Source: Planococcus shenhongbingii (GTDB lineage: Bacteria > Bacillota > Bacilli > Bacillales_A > Planococcaceae). Taken from it: DNA of 64,000 nucleotides. The position numbers and the translations under genes are program-made. Each line of letters begins with the position of its first letter. The first letter of the stretch is position 1. The stretch is taken from NCBI RefSeq assembly GCF_030413635.1, contig NZ_CP129235.1:372001-436000 (forward strand), in the 5' to 3' direction. Positions 16,054-24,712 of this stretch are shown piece by piece. The notes beneath the pieces were generated by a model that was given only the letters and a program-made list of their open reading frames with translations, searched no databases and was not told where the DNA came from.

Positions 16054-18678
16054 ATGAAAACCGTCTTAAAACTGAAATGGCCGATTGCGATTGGCGTGAT
16101 GTTCCTAACCGTTGCCTTATTCCTACTGGCACCAAACTTAACGGAGCAAGCAGAGAAAGCGGGTTCGTTCCAGCTTTCACAAGAAGCTTCATCCCAAAAG
16201 GCAGCAACGATTTTAGCGGATGCGGAGGCTGCAGAACAAACGATTTCTTTAGTCATCCCCCTCAAAAGTGAATTGGAAGGGACGATGCGGGAAACACTGA
16301 CGGAAATGGCTTCCGAAATTGAAGCGCTTGGAGAACCGGTGACGAGCGTTTTGAATCCGGTAGAAAGTGCAGAGCTTGAAGAACAATTAGTTTCAGAAGA
16401 TCAGAAAACGGTTTTGATGCCAGTTACAGTTGATGGCACCGATGAAGAAGTGAATGCTGTAGCGGCAGACATCCGCGAATCGATTATCCCGGGAGACATG
16501 ACGGCTTATGTAACCGGTGAAGCAATCATCAATAATGACGTCAATATCAGCGCTCAAGAAGGCTTGAAACGAACAGAAATAATTACGGTCGTTTTGATCT
16601 TCGGTTTGCTGCTCGCGGTGTTCCGTTCAATCGTCACACCGTTCATCCCGCTTGTCGCTGTTGGGATTTCGTACTTATTGAGCCAGTCCATTGTTGCTTA
16701 TTTGATTGACTGGTTTGGCTTCCCGGTATCGAACTATACCCAGATTTTTTTGGTGGCGATTCTTTTCGGAATCGGAACAGACTACTGCATCCTGTTGCTG
16801 AGCCGCTATAAAGAGGAATTATCAGCGGGACATGGAGTGGAGGAAGCAATCTTTAATACGTACAAAACTGCTGGACGCACGCTTCTGGTCAGCGGAATCG
16901 CTGTATTTATCGGATTTTTTGCAATCGGTTTTGCGGAATTTCTAATTTTTAAGTCTGCAGTTGCCATAGCAGTAGGGATTTTTGTGTTGCTGCTGGTGTT
17001 ATATACTGTTGTGCCATTTTTTATGGCATTGCTGAAAGAAAAATTGTTCTGGCCGGCGAAAAAATCAGCTAGCCACAAAGACAGTAATTTATGGATTGCG
17101 ATGAGCAAACTATCAATCAACCGTCCACTTTTGTCGATGCTGGTTGTTGCGGTTATTACGGTACCTTTATTGTTTACATACAATAATTCACTGTCATTCA
17201 ATACCGTTGATGAAATTGGCTCGGGATTTGAGTCGGTAAAAGGATTGCGTGCAATTGAAGACGGCTTCGGCAAAGGGGATTCACTGCCCGTCGAAGTTAT
17301 CGTTAAGTCAAATGAAAATTTAACTGCAGAATCTGTCGTGCCTTATTTTGAAAAAATTAGCCAGGAAATCGAGAAAATTGACGGCGTAGCAGGAGTTCGC
17401 TCCATTACCCGCCCTACAGGTGAAGTAATTGAAGACCTTTATGCAGACAGACAATTGGGTCTGTTGTCAGCTGGATTGACTGAAGCAGGTACCGGCCTGG
17501 GCGAAGTGCAGGCCGGGCTGAATGACATCCAGACCAATCTGACGGGAATCAGTGAACAAACCAGTGGTGCAAACGGCATTGGTGAAGCTGCTGCGGGACT
17601 TGAGCAATTAAATGGCCAGTTGGGCCTTGTGACGCAAGGGCTGCAGCAAACGGGAAATGTGCAGCAGACGGTAGGTGCTTTGCCGCAAATCAGCGGTGGA
17701 CTGACTGAAATTCAGCAAGGATTGGCTGGAGCAGCAGGGCAAACCGGGGAACTGGGTGCAGGGTTAATGCAGCTGTCTGATGGCGTTGGCGCTTCGAATG
17801 CAGGACTTGTGGAAATCCAGAACGGCCTAGCCGAAGCAGCAGGCATGATGCAAAAAATGAGCGACAGCAAAACCGTTCGCGATACCGGACTGTTTATTCC
17901 GGAAGGCACGCTTGCAAGTGAAGAATTTGCGCAAGTACTGGACCGCTATGCTTTTGCGGAAGGCACCGGCATGAAAATGGAAGTCATCTTGTCGGACGAC
18001 CCTTATTCTCCAAACGCAATTGTTACAACTGCAAAAATCAAAGCAGCAGTCGAACGCACAATAGCAGATACACCGCTTGAAGAAACGGAAATCGCATTCG
18101 GCGGCATTGCTAGCATCAACAGCGATTTACAGGAAGTTTCTTCTAGTGATTTCACGAAAACTGTTACCATTATGCTGATCAGTTTGTTCGTGATTCTATC
18201 AATACTTTTCCGCTCATTGATCATGCCGCTATATATGATTGGATCTTTGCTGTTAACTTATTACACATCGATTTCGATTGCGGAATTGATTTTCGTCAAT
18301 GGCCTTGGCTATGACGGCATCAGCTGGGCTGTGCCATTCTTCGGTTTTGTCATGCTGGTAGCGCTCGGTGTCGATTACTCGATTTTCCTTCTCGACCGCT
18401 TCCGCGAAGAATCGGCAAATGGCGGCACTGTCCGCGATGCGATGAGAACGTCCATGGCGAAAATGGGTACGGTCATCATTACAGCAGCCATTATTCTGGC
18501 AGGTACATTCGGTGCAATGATGCCCTCTGGCGTCCTCAGTTTGGTTCAGATTGCGACGATTGTTATTACTGGCCTCTTGCTTTACGGCTTGATTGTCTTG
18601 CCTCTATTGATCCCGGCAATCTCAGTTTCATTTGACCGCGGAGTCTGGTGGCCATTCGGCAATAAAAAACATTCATAA
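16054..18678 (+). CDS. MMPL-family (RND superfamily) transporter, YdfJ-like
   Basis: 874 residues starting directly after the marR stop. Two RND halves: a first helix at 6-26, then helices about 175-335 with GIGTDYCILLLSRYKEE, and a C-terminal set with ALGVDYSIFLLDRFREE; the paired Asp-Tyr motifs carry proton transfer. Between them (about 465-615) the extracellular loop is a run of GL-x-x-(I/L)Q-x-GL repeats, coiled-coil-like as in YhgE/Pip proteins. It probably exports lipids or lipophilic drugs. Regulation by the upstream MarR-type repressor is inferred. Confidence 0.9.
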   Translation: MKTVLKLKWPIAIGVMFLTVALFLLAPNLTEQAEKAGSFQLSQEASSQKAATILADAEAAEQTISLVIPLKSELEGTMRETLTEMASEIEALGEPVTSVLNPVESAELEEQLVSEDQKTVLMPVTVDGTDEEVNAVAADIRESIIPGDMTAYVTGEAIINNDVNISAQEGLKRTEIITVVLIFGLLLAVFRSIVTPFIPLVAVGISYLLSQSIVAYLIDWFGFPVSNYTQIFLVAILFGIGTDYCILLLSRYKEELSAGHGVEEAIFNTYKTAGRTLLVSGIAVFIGFFAIGFAEFLIFKSAVAIAVGIFVLLLVLYTVVPFFMALLKEKLFWPAKKSASHKDSNLWIAMSKLSINRPLLSMLVVAVITVPLLFTYNNSLSFNTVDEIGSGFESVKGLRAIEDGFGKGDSLPVEVIVKSNENLTAESVVPYFEKISQEIEKIDGVAGVRSITRPTGEVIEDLYADRQLGLLSAGLTEAGTGLGEVQAGLNDIQTNLTGISEQTSGANGIGEAAAGLEQLNGQLGLVTQGLQQTGNVQQTVGALPQISGGLTEIQQGLAGAAGQTGELGAGLMQLSDGVGASNAGLVEIQNGLAEAAGMMQKMSDSKTVRDTGLFIPEGTLASEEFAQVLDRYAFAEGTGMKMEVILSDDPYSPNAIVTTAKIKAAVERTIADTPLEETEIAFGGIASINSDLQEVSSSDFTKTVTIMLISLFVILSILFRSLIMPLYMIGSLLLTYYTSISIAELIFVNGLGYDGISWAVPFFGFVMLVALGVDYSIFLLDRFREESANGGTVRDAMRTSMAKMGTVIITAAIILAGTFGAMMPSGVLSLVQIATIVITGLLLYGLIVLPLLIPAISVSFDRGVWWPFGNKKHS

Positions 18679-18685
18679 GTGACGG

Positions 18686-18711
18686 AAAAGCTGCCTCGGT
18701 GCAGCTTTTTT
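18686..18711 (+). terminator. Terminator
   Basis: AAAAGCTGC / GCAGCTTTT stem with T6. Confidence 0.85.
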
Positions 18712-18786
18712 CTGTTTAATGTAGGATTGCTTGATGCCATGTTATACTAGGCTAAGAATCAACAATAATGAAACGGGGTAACTAAC

Positions 18787-19239
18787 GTGCTTACATTTGA
18801 ACAAAAACTAGAAATAATTGAATCGTTTCCGGAACTGACACGTAAAGATGTGTCAATGAAACGTGTGAACTTCCATTACGAAGAAAGCCTGTATGACAAA
18901 AAAATCGTTGTCTATCACCTTCACCCGAACGGCAATGGATTTGTGTATGTAGGCAACTTGCCGCACTATGAAGCGGATGCGAAAGGCTTCGTCAATATCC
19001 GTGATTTCTCCGACAAGGAGCTTCGCAGCATTGTCGCAGATGCCTTGGATTACTTGTCTTTAGAGCCTGAACCTCCGTATGACAAAACGTGGACGAACCG
19101 CGATAACGAAAAACTGGACCTTGTCTATGAAGAGCCTTTCTGGAACATCTATACGGGCAAAAACCTGGAAGAAAGCTTCGGCACATTTAGTGACGCAGAA
19201 GATTATCTGATTGACCAAGGCTTTAAAGAACCGAAGTGA
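18787..19239 (+). CDS. Conserved-looking hypothetical protein
   Basis: 150 residues from GTG behind ACGGGGTAAC. Soluble alpha/beta protein rich in Tyr and Asp/Glu: VNFHYEESLYDKKIVVYHLH, then FVYVGNLPHYEADAKGFVNI and a helical acidic tail. No motif recognised. Its TGA overlaps the ATG of the following GNAT gene, so the two are translated as a pair. Confidence 0.8.
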   Translation: MLTFEQKLEIIESFPELTRKDVSMKRVNFHYEESLYDKKIVVYHLHPNGNGFVYVGNLPHYEADAKGFVNIRDFSDKELRSIVADALDYLSLEPEPPYDKTWTNRDNEKLDLVYEEPFWNIYTGKNLEESFGTFSDAEDYLIDQGFKEPK

Positions 19240-19694
19240 TGGATATTCGGCAACTGGAAAAAGACGAAGATTTGCCGATAGAGCTACTGCTTGAAGCGGA
19301 TCCTTCTGAAAAGTTGGTGCGTAAATACGTGTCAAAAGGGATATCTTTTATCGCAGAGAAAGATTTTCGTCTGATTGGGATTTACGTGTTATTGCCGATC
19401 TCTAATACCAAAGTGGAAATAAAGAATATTGCCGTTGCAGCGTCTGAAAGAGGCAAAGGCTGCGGCAAAAAACTGGTGCAGCATGCGTTGGCGGAAGCGC
19501 AGCGGCTTGGTTTTGAAACGGTCGAAATCGGCACGGGAAACTCGAGTTTTGATCAGTTGGCACTCTATCAAAAATGCGGTTTCCGAATGACCTCGATTGA
19601 TCGGGGCTTTTTTACCCGCCATTATCTTGAGCCGATTATCGAAAATGGCATCTTGTGCCAAGACATGGTGCGCCTTGAATACAAAATAAGATGA
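19239..19694 (+). CDS. GNAT family N-acetyltransferase, YvbK-like
   Basis: 151 residues from the ATG overlapping the preceding stop (ATGA type). Motif A is ERGKGCGKKLVQHAL, and motif B includes GTGNSSFDQLALYQKCGFR. From memory the pattern, including the HY-x-E-x-IIENGI-x-C-x-DM ending, resembles B. subtilis YvbK. Substrate unknown. Confidence 0.85.
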   Translation: MDIRQLEKDEDLPIELLLEADPSEKLVRKYVSKGISFIAEKDFRLIGIYVLLPISNTKVEIKNIAVAASERGKGCGKKLVQHALAEAQRLGFETVEIGTGNSSFDQLALYQKCGFRMTSIDRGFFTRHYLEPIIENGILCQDMVRLEYKIR

Positions 19695-19722
19695 AACCCT
19701 TCAATTTTGAAGGGTTTTTCTT
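19695..19722 (+). terminator. Terminator
   Basis: AAACCCTTCAA / TTGAAGGGTTT stem with T5. Confidence 0.85.
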
Positions 19723-19728
19723 TTCGAA

Positions 19729-19800
19729 GTAAATTAAATTACTCTAGAAAGAAAAATAATATTGCTTTTAAAAGTAAAATGAATTACGATTAAAAGTAAT
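19729..19800. promoter_or_regulatory. AT-rich region with GTAA/TTAC inverted repeats
   Basis: Directly before the HTH/F1-like gene are AGTAA-ATTAAA-TTACT and AATTAC-N8-GTAATT, plus two copies of TTAAAAGTAA. They could be binding sites for that gene's own HTH domain; this is inference only. Confidence 0.35.
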
Positions 19801-19817
19801 TAGGGAGGAGGAATGAA

Positions 19818-20846
19818 ATGGACGATATAAGATTGAATGTCGCATTACTGAGAAAGCGGGTGCCGAATTTAACGACCGCTGCTAAAGAAGCAGGCATTCG
19901 GCCGGCGACAGTTTCCAATTTATGCACCGGCAAAATCGATTTGGGGAAAGCGGAAGTGAAAACTTTGGTTGGTCTGGCTAAACTGGCAAAGTGTACAGTG
20001 GATGAACTCATTATCCGGGGGGAGAAGATGGCAATGATCGAAACTAAGATTAAAGCATTGGATTTTTTCGCACCATTAGTAAAGTACGGCACAACCGGCA
20101 TTGTTGCACGTCCAGGGATGGGGCAGCTGGTGATTATAGCTGAATTGCTTCATCGTTTTAAAGAACAGGAAGTAAAAACAGTTTATCTGATTCCGGAAAA
20201 CGATCATCCGGAACTGGAGGGAATAGTTGAACTGGCAGACCACATGACTCGCTCTGTTGCAGAAACTTTGGAATGGTTAAGGGAATATGGTGACAAAACG
20301 GTGCTGGTTACGGAAAAAGGAAGAGTAGATTCAGGGGAGCTGTTCGAATTGCAGGAAGCGCTCGGCGGCAAACAAGTCACGACGCTGCTGGTGGATTTGT
20401 CCGGCGAAGTAGTGGATGACGATTTTCCGTTTGGCCCGCTTGAAACCGTTTGGCAGTTGGATGCAGACTTAGCTGCGCGCCATCAGTATCCGGCTTTGAG
20501 TCCGCTTCATTCCACGTCTTCTTTGTTGGAAGAAGCCGGTTTGGATGAACGCCATTTTCTGCTTCGCCAACGTGCGCAAAAAACGCTTCGCCGCTACCGG
20601 GAGCTTCGGTCCATCGTCAATGCTCACGGAATGGAGCGCGTGCCGCAAGTGGAAATCGAAACGTATCGCCGTGGAGAACGGCTGGAAGCATATTTTACCC
20701 AACCTCTGTTTGTAGCTGAAGAGCTTACCGGCCAAGCAGGCGCAGCCGTTTCTCTGGCAGAAACTTTGAACGATGTGGAAGCCATTCTAAATGGCCAGAC
20801 AGATGCAAAGGAATTGAAAGAATTGCAATTTATTGGAACATTGTAA
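19818..20846 (+). CDS. HTH domain fused to degenerate F1-ATPase beta-like domain
   Basis: 342 residues, start behind GGGAGGAGG. Residues 1-66 form an XRE-like helix-turn-helix (NLTTAAKEAGIRPATVSNLC). Residues 73-342 follow F1 beta: KIKALDFFAPLVKYGTTGIV matches the region before the P-loop, WQLDADLAARHQYPALSPLH followed by STSSLL matches the catalytic-site region, and LRRYRELRSIV, FTQPLFVAEELTG and SLAETLNDVEAILNG match the C-terminal helical domain. The P-loop reads ARPGMGQL (97-104): the catalytic Lys and Thr are gone, so ATP hydrolysis is unlikely. A second ribosome site and ATG lie at the junction (20017-20036). Function unknown; a nucleotide- or partner-sensing regulator is one guess. Confidence 0.75.
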   Translation: MDDIRLNVALLRKRVPNLTTAAKEAGIRPATVSNLCTGKIDLGKAEVKTLVGLAKLAKCTVDELIIRGEKMAMIETKIKALDFFAPLVKYGTTGIVARPGMGQLVIIAELLHRFKEQEVKTVYLIPENDHPELEGIVELADHMTRSVAETLEWLREYGDKTVLVTEKGRVDSGELFELQEALGGKQVTTLLVDLSGEVVDDDFPFGPLETVWQLDADLAARHQYPALSPLHSTSSLLEEAGLDERHFLLRQRAQKTLRRYRELRSIVNAHGMERVPQVEIETYRRGERLEAYFTQPLFVAEELTGQAGAAVSLAETLNDVEAILNGQTDAKELKELQFIGTL

Positions 20847-20868
20847 GGAGCCTTGTGCTCCTTTTTTT
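20845..20868 (+). terminator. Short terminator
   Basis: AAGGAGC / GCTCCTT stem followed by T7, overlapping the stop. Confidence 0.7.
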
Positions 20869-20981
20869 ATTGGTTTTATATGTGCATTAGCAACTGCAAA
20901 TTAATGAAATTCAATCTGGACTAAATTTAAAAGAGGAAAAAAAGGAAAGATTTCGGTATGCTAAAAGCAAGAGGTGATCAC

Positions 20982-22628
20982 ATGTTCAAAAAAGTGACCT
21001 TATATACAAATCGGCTAAAGGAAATGAAAGGGTTTTATGAGTATCAAATGGGTTTTCGGATCGTAGAAGAAGACGATACCAGCTTTACGCTGGCTGTCGG
21101 TGATTCTCAATTGGTCTTTCAAGCATCAGAACGGCCAGCGATTTACCATTTTGCATTTAATATTCCAGGCAACCAGTTTACACTGGCGAAAGGCTGGGCA
21201 AGTTCGCGTGTCACACTGAACCGCCAGGAAGGCATGGACGAAGTCTATTATGCAAATTTCAACGCGGATGCTTTTTATTTCCAGGATCCTGCTGGCAACG
21301 TGGTCGAGTTTATCGCCCGGCGCCATATCGACCGTATGGGCAATTTTACTGTTGATTCCCTGCTCAATATCAGTGAAGTGAGTATTACAACGAAACATGT
21401 GAAAGAAGTAGGAGAACAAATCGAAGCCATGGACATTCCAGTGCGGGGCAATAAAGGAATCGAACCACATGCATTGAATTTTCTAGGCCAAGGAGATGCA
21501 TTTATCTTACTGGTAGCTCCGAAACGGACGTGGTACTTCTCGAAGCAAAAGAGCGAAGTCCATCCTTTATCGATTGAGCTGATGGATGGACGGCAGATTG
21601 GCATCACAGAAGAAGGAGATTTTCAGGAAGTCCAACCGACTAATCCGATTTCTGAAGGCTTGGAAAATATGGACTTTTCAGGAGTTGCCTTGCTGAAAAA
21701 AGAAGATGTTTGGTCAACTGCCAAGGGATGGGCAGACCGTTCAAATGAGCGGCCGAATGCACTGGACACCCGATTCGGGATTGCATCTGGCTGCAAAATT
21801 TTCACAGCAGTGGTCATCTGTCAATTAGTTGAAGAAGGAAAACTGGCGTTTGAAAATCGTTTATCGCAGCTATTGCCGGATTTCTTCCCGGATTTTGATG
21901 TTACTGTCCATCAATTGCTGACGCATACTTCTGGAATACCGGATTATTTTGACGAAGAAACGATGGAGAATTTTGAAGAGCTCTGGGTAAAGAAGCCAAT
22001 GTATTTAATGAAGTCCGGAGCGGATTTTGTGCCGTTGTTTAAAGATGAACCGATGAAATTTGCGCCCGGGGAAAAATTCCAATACAACAATGCCGGGTTT
22101 ATTGCTCTTGGGCTTATTGCAGAGAAAGTAGCGGGCCAGGCATTTATCAATATGGCAGAAGAGAGAATTTTTGCACGGGCGGGGATGGAGAAGTCAGGGT
22201 TTTTCAGCCTTGACCACTTGCCTAAGGGAGTAGCTTACGGCTATATTGATGAAGGAGATTCATGGCGCACCAACCAATATGCCATCCCGATCCAAGGCGG
22301 TGCAGATGGCGGGGCATTTGTGACGGCCAGTGATATGACCGCTTTTTGGGAACGGCTGATGGATTATACATTGCTTTCTGAAGAAATGACCAAAAAAATG
22401 CTGGCGCCCCATGTCTCGGCGGGACAAAACGATTATGGCTACGGCGTCTGGATTATGCAGAAAGCGGATTTTGTCTGGAAATATCATATCACGGGATACG
22501 ACCCGGGTGTCAGTTTCCATTCCGGTTTTTATCCGCAAGATGGAACAATCCTGACGGTTCTGTCCAATAAAAGCGAAGGGGCTTTTGAAGCATTGAAGTT
22601 AATCGAAGGAACTTTTAAGAAGGGGTGA
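20982..22628 (+). CDS. VOC-domain / class C beta-lactamase-like serine hydrolase fusion
   Basis: 548 residues from the ATG behind AGAGGTGATC (an ATG at 20958 lacks a site). Residues 1-~210 are two glyoxalase-fold modules (VTLYTNRLKEMKGFYEYQMG; FQDPAGNVVEF). Residues ~218-548 are a penicillin-binding/beta-lactamase fold beginning NMDFSGVALLKKEDVWSTA. S269-x-x-K272 (SGCK) and Y368-N-N are present. The third motif reads ITGYDPG instead of the usual HTG/KTG, with a His one residue earlier. There is no signal peptide, so it is cytoplasmic. Likely an esterase or amidase rather than a beta-lactamase. The fusion is uninterrupted. Confidence 0.8.
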   Translation: MFKKVTLYTNRLKEMKGFYEYQMGFRIVEEDDTSFTLAVGDSQLVFQASERPAIYHFAFNIPGNQFTLAKGWASSRVTLNRQEGMDEVYYANFNADAFYFQDPAGNVVEFIARRHIDRMGNFTVDSLLNISEVSITTKHVKEVGEQIEAMDIPVRGNKGIEPHALNFLGQGDAFILLVAPKRTWYFSKQKSEVHPLSIELMDGRQIGITEEGDFQEVQPTNPISEGLENMDFSGVALLKKEDVWSTAKGWADRSNERPNALDTRFGIASGCKIFTAVVICQLVEEGKLAFENRLSQLLPDFFPDFDVTVHQLLTHTSGIPDYFDEETMENFEELWVKKPMYLMKSGADFVPLFKDEPMKFAPGEKFQYNNAGFIALGLIAEKVAGQAFINMAEERIFARAGMEKSGFFSLDHLPKGVAYGYIDEGDSWRTNQYAIPIQGGADGGAFVTASDMTAFWERLMDYTLLSEEMTKKMLAPHVSAGQNDYGYGVWIMQKADFVWKYHITGYDPGVSFHSGFYPQDGTILTVLSNKSEGAFEALKLIEGTFKKG

Positions 22629-22632
22629 GGGC

Positions 22633-22740
22633 ATGAGTGGGCGAAATTTGGCAATCATAATAGTAGTCGGCACCCTTGTAGTATGCGCGTTGATTTTTTT
22701 CGGCTTTCAGCTGTACTTCGACATGAACCCGACTCAATAA
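22633..22740 (+). CDS. 35-residue membrane peptide
   Basis: ATG 4 nt after the fusion gene's stop, behind AAGAAGGGGTGAGG. The sequence MSGRNLAIIIVVGTLVVCAL continues IFFGFQLYFDMNPTQ: one membrane helix with a short tail. Tight spacing, a good ribosome site and a terminator just after its stop argue that it is translated. Unknown function. Confidence 0.65.
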   Translation: MSGRNLAIIIVVGTLVVCALIFFGFQLYFDMNPTQ

Positions 22741-22743
22741 ATG

Positions 22744-22785
22744 AAAGAAAACAGGCCGCGGAAAATCTGCAGCCTGTTTTCTTTT
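22744..22785 (+). terminator. Terminator
   Basis: AAGAAAACAGGC / GCCTGTTTTCTT stem around a 16-nt loop, then a T-rich tract. Confidence 0.8.
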
Positions 22786-22901
22786 GATTAAGAGCAAGAT
22801 TCAATTAAATTAGAAGTTTATGCATGCTTAATGAAAGCAGATCACAGGCAATAAAATCCGTAACGTAGGTTAGTCTAGTTGAGGCAAGGATAAAAAAGCA
22901 C

Positions 22902-22930
22902 AAAAAATGAGCTCCCCGTGAGGAGAGCCC
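22902..22930 (-). terminator. Terminator of the cold-shock gene
   Basis: On the minus strand GGGCTCTCC TCAC GGGGAGCTC (two G-U pairs) followed by ATTTTTTG. Confidence 0.75.
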
Positions 22931-22949
22931 ATAAGATAGTTAGGTTAGA

Positions 22950-23150
22950 TTAAGCTTTTTGAACGTTAGTAGCTTGAAGACCGCGTTGGCCTTGCTCGAT
23001 GTCAAAAGTAACTTCTTGACCTTCGTCTAAAGATTTGAATCCTTCGCTTTGGATAGCTGAGAAGTGTACGAATACGTCGTCTCCGCCTTCGCGCTCGATG
23101 AAGCCGAATCCTTTTTCTGAGTTAAACCATTTTACTTTACCTTGTTCCAT
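22950..23150 (-). CDS. cspB: Cold-shock protein (CspA/CspB family)
   Basis: 66 residues, the usual length. RNP1 KGFGFIE and RNP2 DVFVHFSAI give the single-stranded RNA/DNA-binding face of this five-strand barrel; it acts as an RNA chaperone. ATG follows GAGGAGG. An in-frame upstream extension to 23237 is untranslated leader, as the promoter and ribosome site show. Confidence 0.95.
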   Translation of the reverse strand: MEQGKVKWFNSEKGFGFIEREGGDDVFVHFSAIQSEGFKSLDEGQEVTFDIEQGQRGLQATNVQKA

Positions 23151-23266
23151 GTGTGTTTCCTCCTCGTATGCAATTGCATACATTGTATTACTATCCTTGC
23201 TCAAATCTTGCAGATGAACATCTGACACTTTATACAAAGTTATCCGAACAAAAATAATTCTTCCTT

Positions 23267-23295
23267 AGAATAACATGAGGTTACAGAAATTGCAA
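23267..23295 (-). promoter_or_regulatory. Promoter and long 5' leader of the cold-shock gene
   Basis: Minus strand TTGCAA (23290-23295), 17-bp spacer, TATTCT (23267-23272). The predicted start near 23260 leaves a leader of about 110 nt before the ATG, the length typical of temperature-responsive csp leaders. Confidence 0.6.
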
Positions 23296-23381
23296 GCCCA
23301 ATCTTAAAATTAACTAATCTATCTTCAGAAACCGTTTATATATATACTATAAGAATCGCATGGGAATGGGAGTGGAGGGCT

Positions 23382-23903
23382 TTGAAAAAAATTATGGTGA
23401 CAGGGGTATCTGCCGGGGCAGGGAAGTCGACTTTTGCTGCTGAGCTTGGGGAAAAGCTGGGCCTGCCAGTGCATCATCTTGATTCGATTTACTGGAAACC
23501 AGGATGGATAGAAGCGGAACCGGCAGAATTCAGAGCGGCGCAAGAAAAAGTTACGGCAGGGGAAAGCTGGATTATTGAAGGGAATTACAGCGACAGCTTT
23601 GATATCCGTTTTGCAAAAGCGGATACATTTATTTACTTGGAGCTGCCTTTAAGGGTTTGCTTGTACCGGGTATTAAAACGCTGGCTGACAAATATCGGCA
23701 ATACACGGCCGGATATGGCGGAAGGCTGTCCTGAAAAAATGGATTTGGAATTTCTGAAGTTCATCGTTACTACATATGCAGCACGCAAAGTGAAAATGCG
23801 GGAGCGAATGAGGAAATTTCAGGAAGTACGACCGGAAAATCAAATAATCTTTTTAGGAAATAAAAAACAGATTAATGGATTTTTGAAAAGCATTGCCCAT
23901 TAA
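23382..23903 (+). CDS. P-loop kinase-like protein (FlaR / adenylate-kinase-like)
   Basis: 173 residues from TTG behind TGGAGGGC. Walker A GVSAGAGKST at 8-17, then LPVHHLDSIYWKPGW and WIIEGNYSD, typical of the group annotated as topology modulation protein FlaR, small nucleotide-kinase-like ATPases. The real substrate is not established. Confidence 0.75.
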   Translation: MKKIMVTGVSAGAGKSTFAAELGEKLGLPVHHLDSIYWKPGWIEAEPAEFRAAQEKVTAGESWIIEGNYSDSFDIRFAKADTFIYLELPLRVCLYRVLKRWLTNIGNTRPDMAEGCPEKMDLEFLKFIVTTYAARKVKMRERMRKFQEVRPENQIIFLGNKKQINGFLKSIAH

Positions 23904-23998
23904 TAGAAAACGATGAATAATTTTAAAAACTGCAACATCTTCAGGAACTGAAGTGGTATTCTAGAGCTATAAAAATTATACGACTAGGAGAATAAACG

Positions 23999-24712
23999 AT
24001 GAAGTTCTTGTACGAAGGAACCGTCACAAACCAAGCGCTTCGGAAAACGGAGTCTATGTATATGAAACGGCTGTTCTTAGAGGACTTGCCTATTATTGAA
24101 CAAGTGCAAAAAGAAGTCATTGAATCGCTTCCAGAGAAAGCGGCGCTTCAACCATTATCAACTGAAGAATTTCTATTCATTTTGAATGAGCGTGGACTTC
24201 TTATTGGGGCATTCGTGGAGGATCAGCTGATTGGATTCCGGGCTCTTCTCATTCCGGAAATTGACGATGAACATTTGGGGTTGGACCTTGGCCTTCCGGA
24301 AGAAGAACTGCCGAATGTCATTTATCAGGAAATTTCTGTCGTGCTGCCGGAATACAGAGGCAATCGGCTGCAGCAGAAACTGGCTGAAGTGATTATGAAA
24401 GAACTGCCGAATCTGGAACAGCAGTTCCGCTATGTATGCTGCACCGTAGCGCCTATGAACATTCCCAGTTTAAAAGACAAATTTCTTCAGCAAATGCATA
24501 TTGGAGCGTTAAAAGAAAAATACAATGGCATGGACCGCTATATTTTGGTGAAAGATTTGGAGCATCCAACTATCCGGTATGAAAATCATATAACCGTAAA
24601 ACTGGATGATTTAGAAAAGCAGCGCCAACTTCTGGACCATGGCTATGTCGGCATTGGCTTTCAGTTAGTCAAAGGTTTCCATGAAATTGAATTTGTAAAA
24701 CCTGTTCTTTAA
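23999..24712 (+). CDS. GNAT-fold acetyltransferase-like protein
   Basis: 237 residues, ATG behind AGGAGAATAAACG. An N-terminal module precedes a GNAT core with IGFRALLIPEI, ISVVLPEYRGNRLQQKLAEV (motif A, with NRLQ in place of the usual GxG) and CCTVAPMNIPSLK. The altered acetyl-CoA loop makes enzyme activity uncertain. Its terminator is duplicated 690 bp downstream. Confidence 0.7.
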   Translation: MKFLYEGTVTNQALRKTESMYMKRLFLEDLPIIEQVQKEVIESLPEKAALQPLSTEEFLFILNERGLLIGAFVEDQLIGFRALLIPEIDDEHLGLDLGLPEEELPNVIYQEISVVLPEYRGNRLQQKLAEVIMKELPNLEQQFRYVCCTVAPMNIPSLKDKFLQQMHIGALKEKYNGMDRYILVKDLEHPTIRYENHITVKLDDLEKQRQLLDHGYVGIGFQLVKGFHEIEFVKPVL

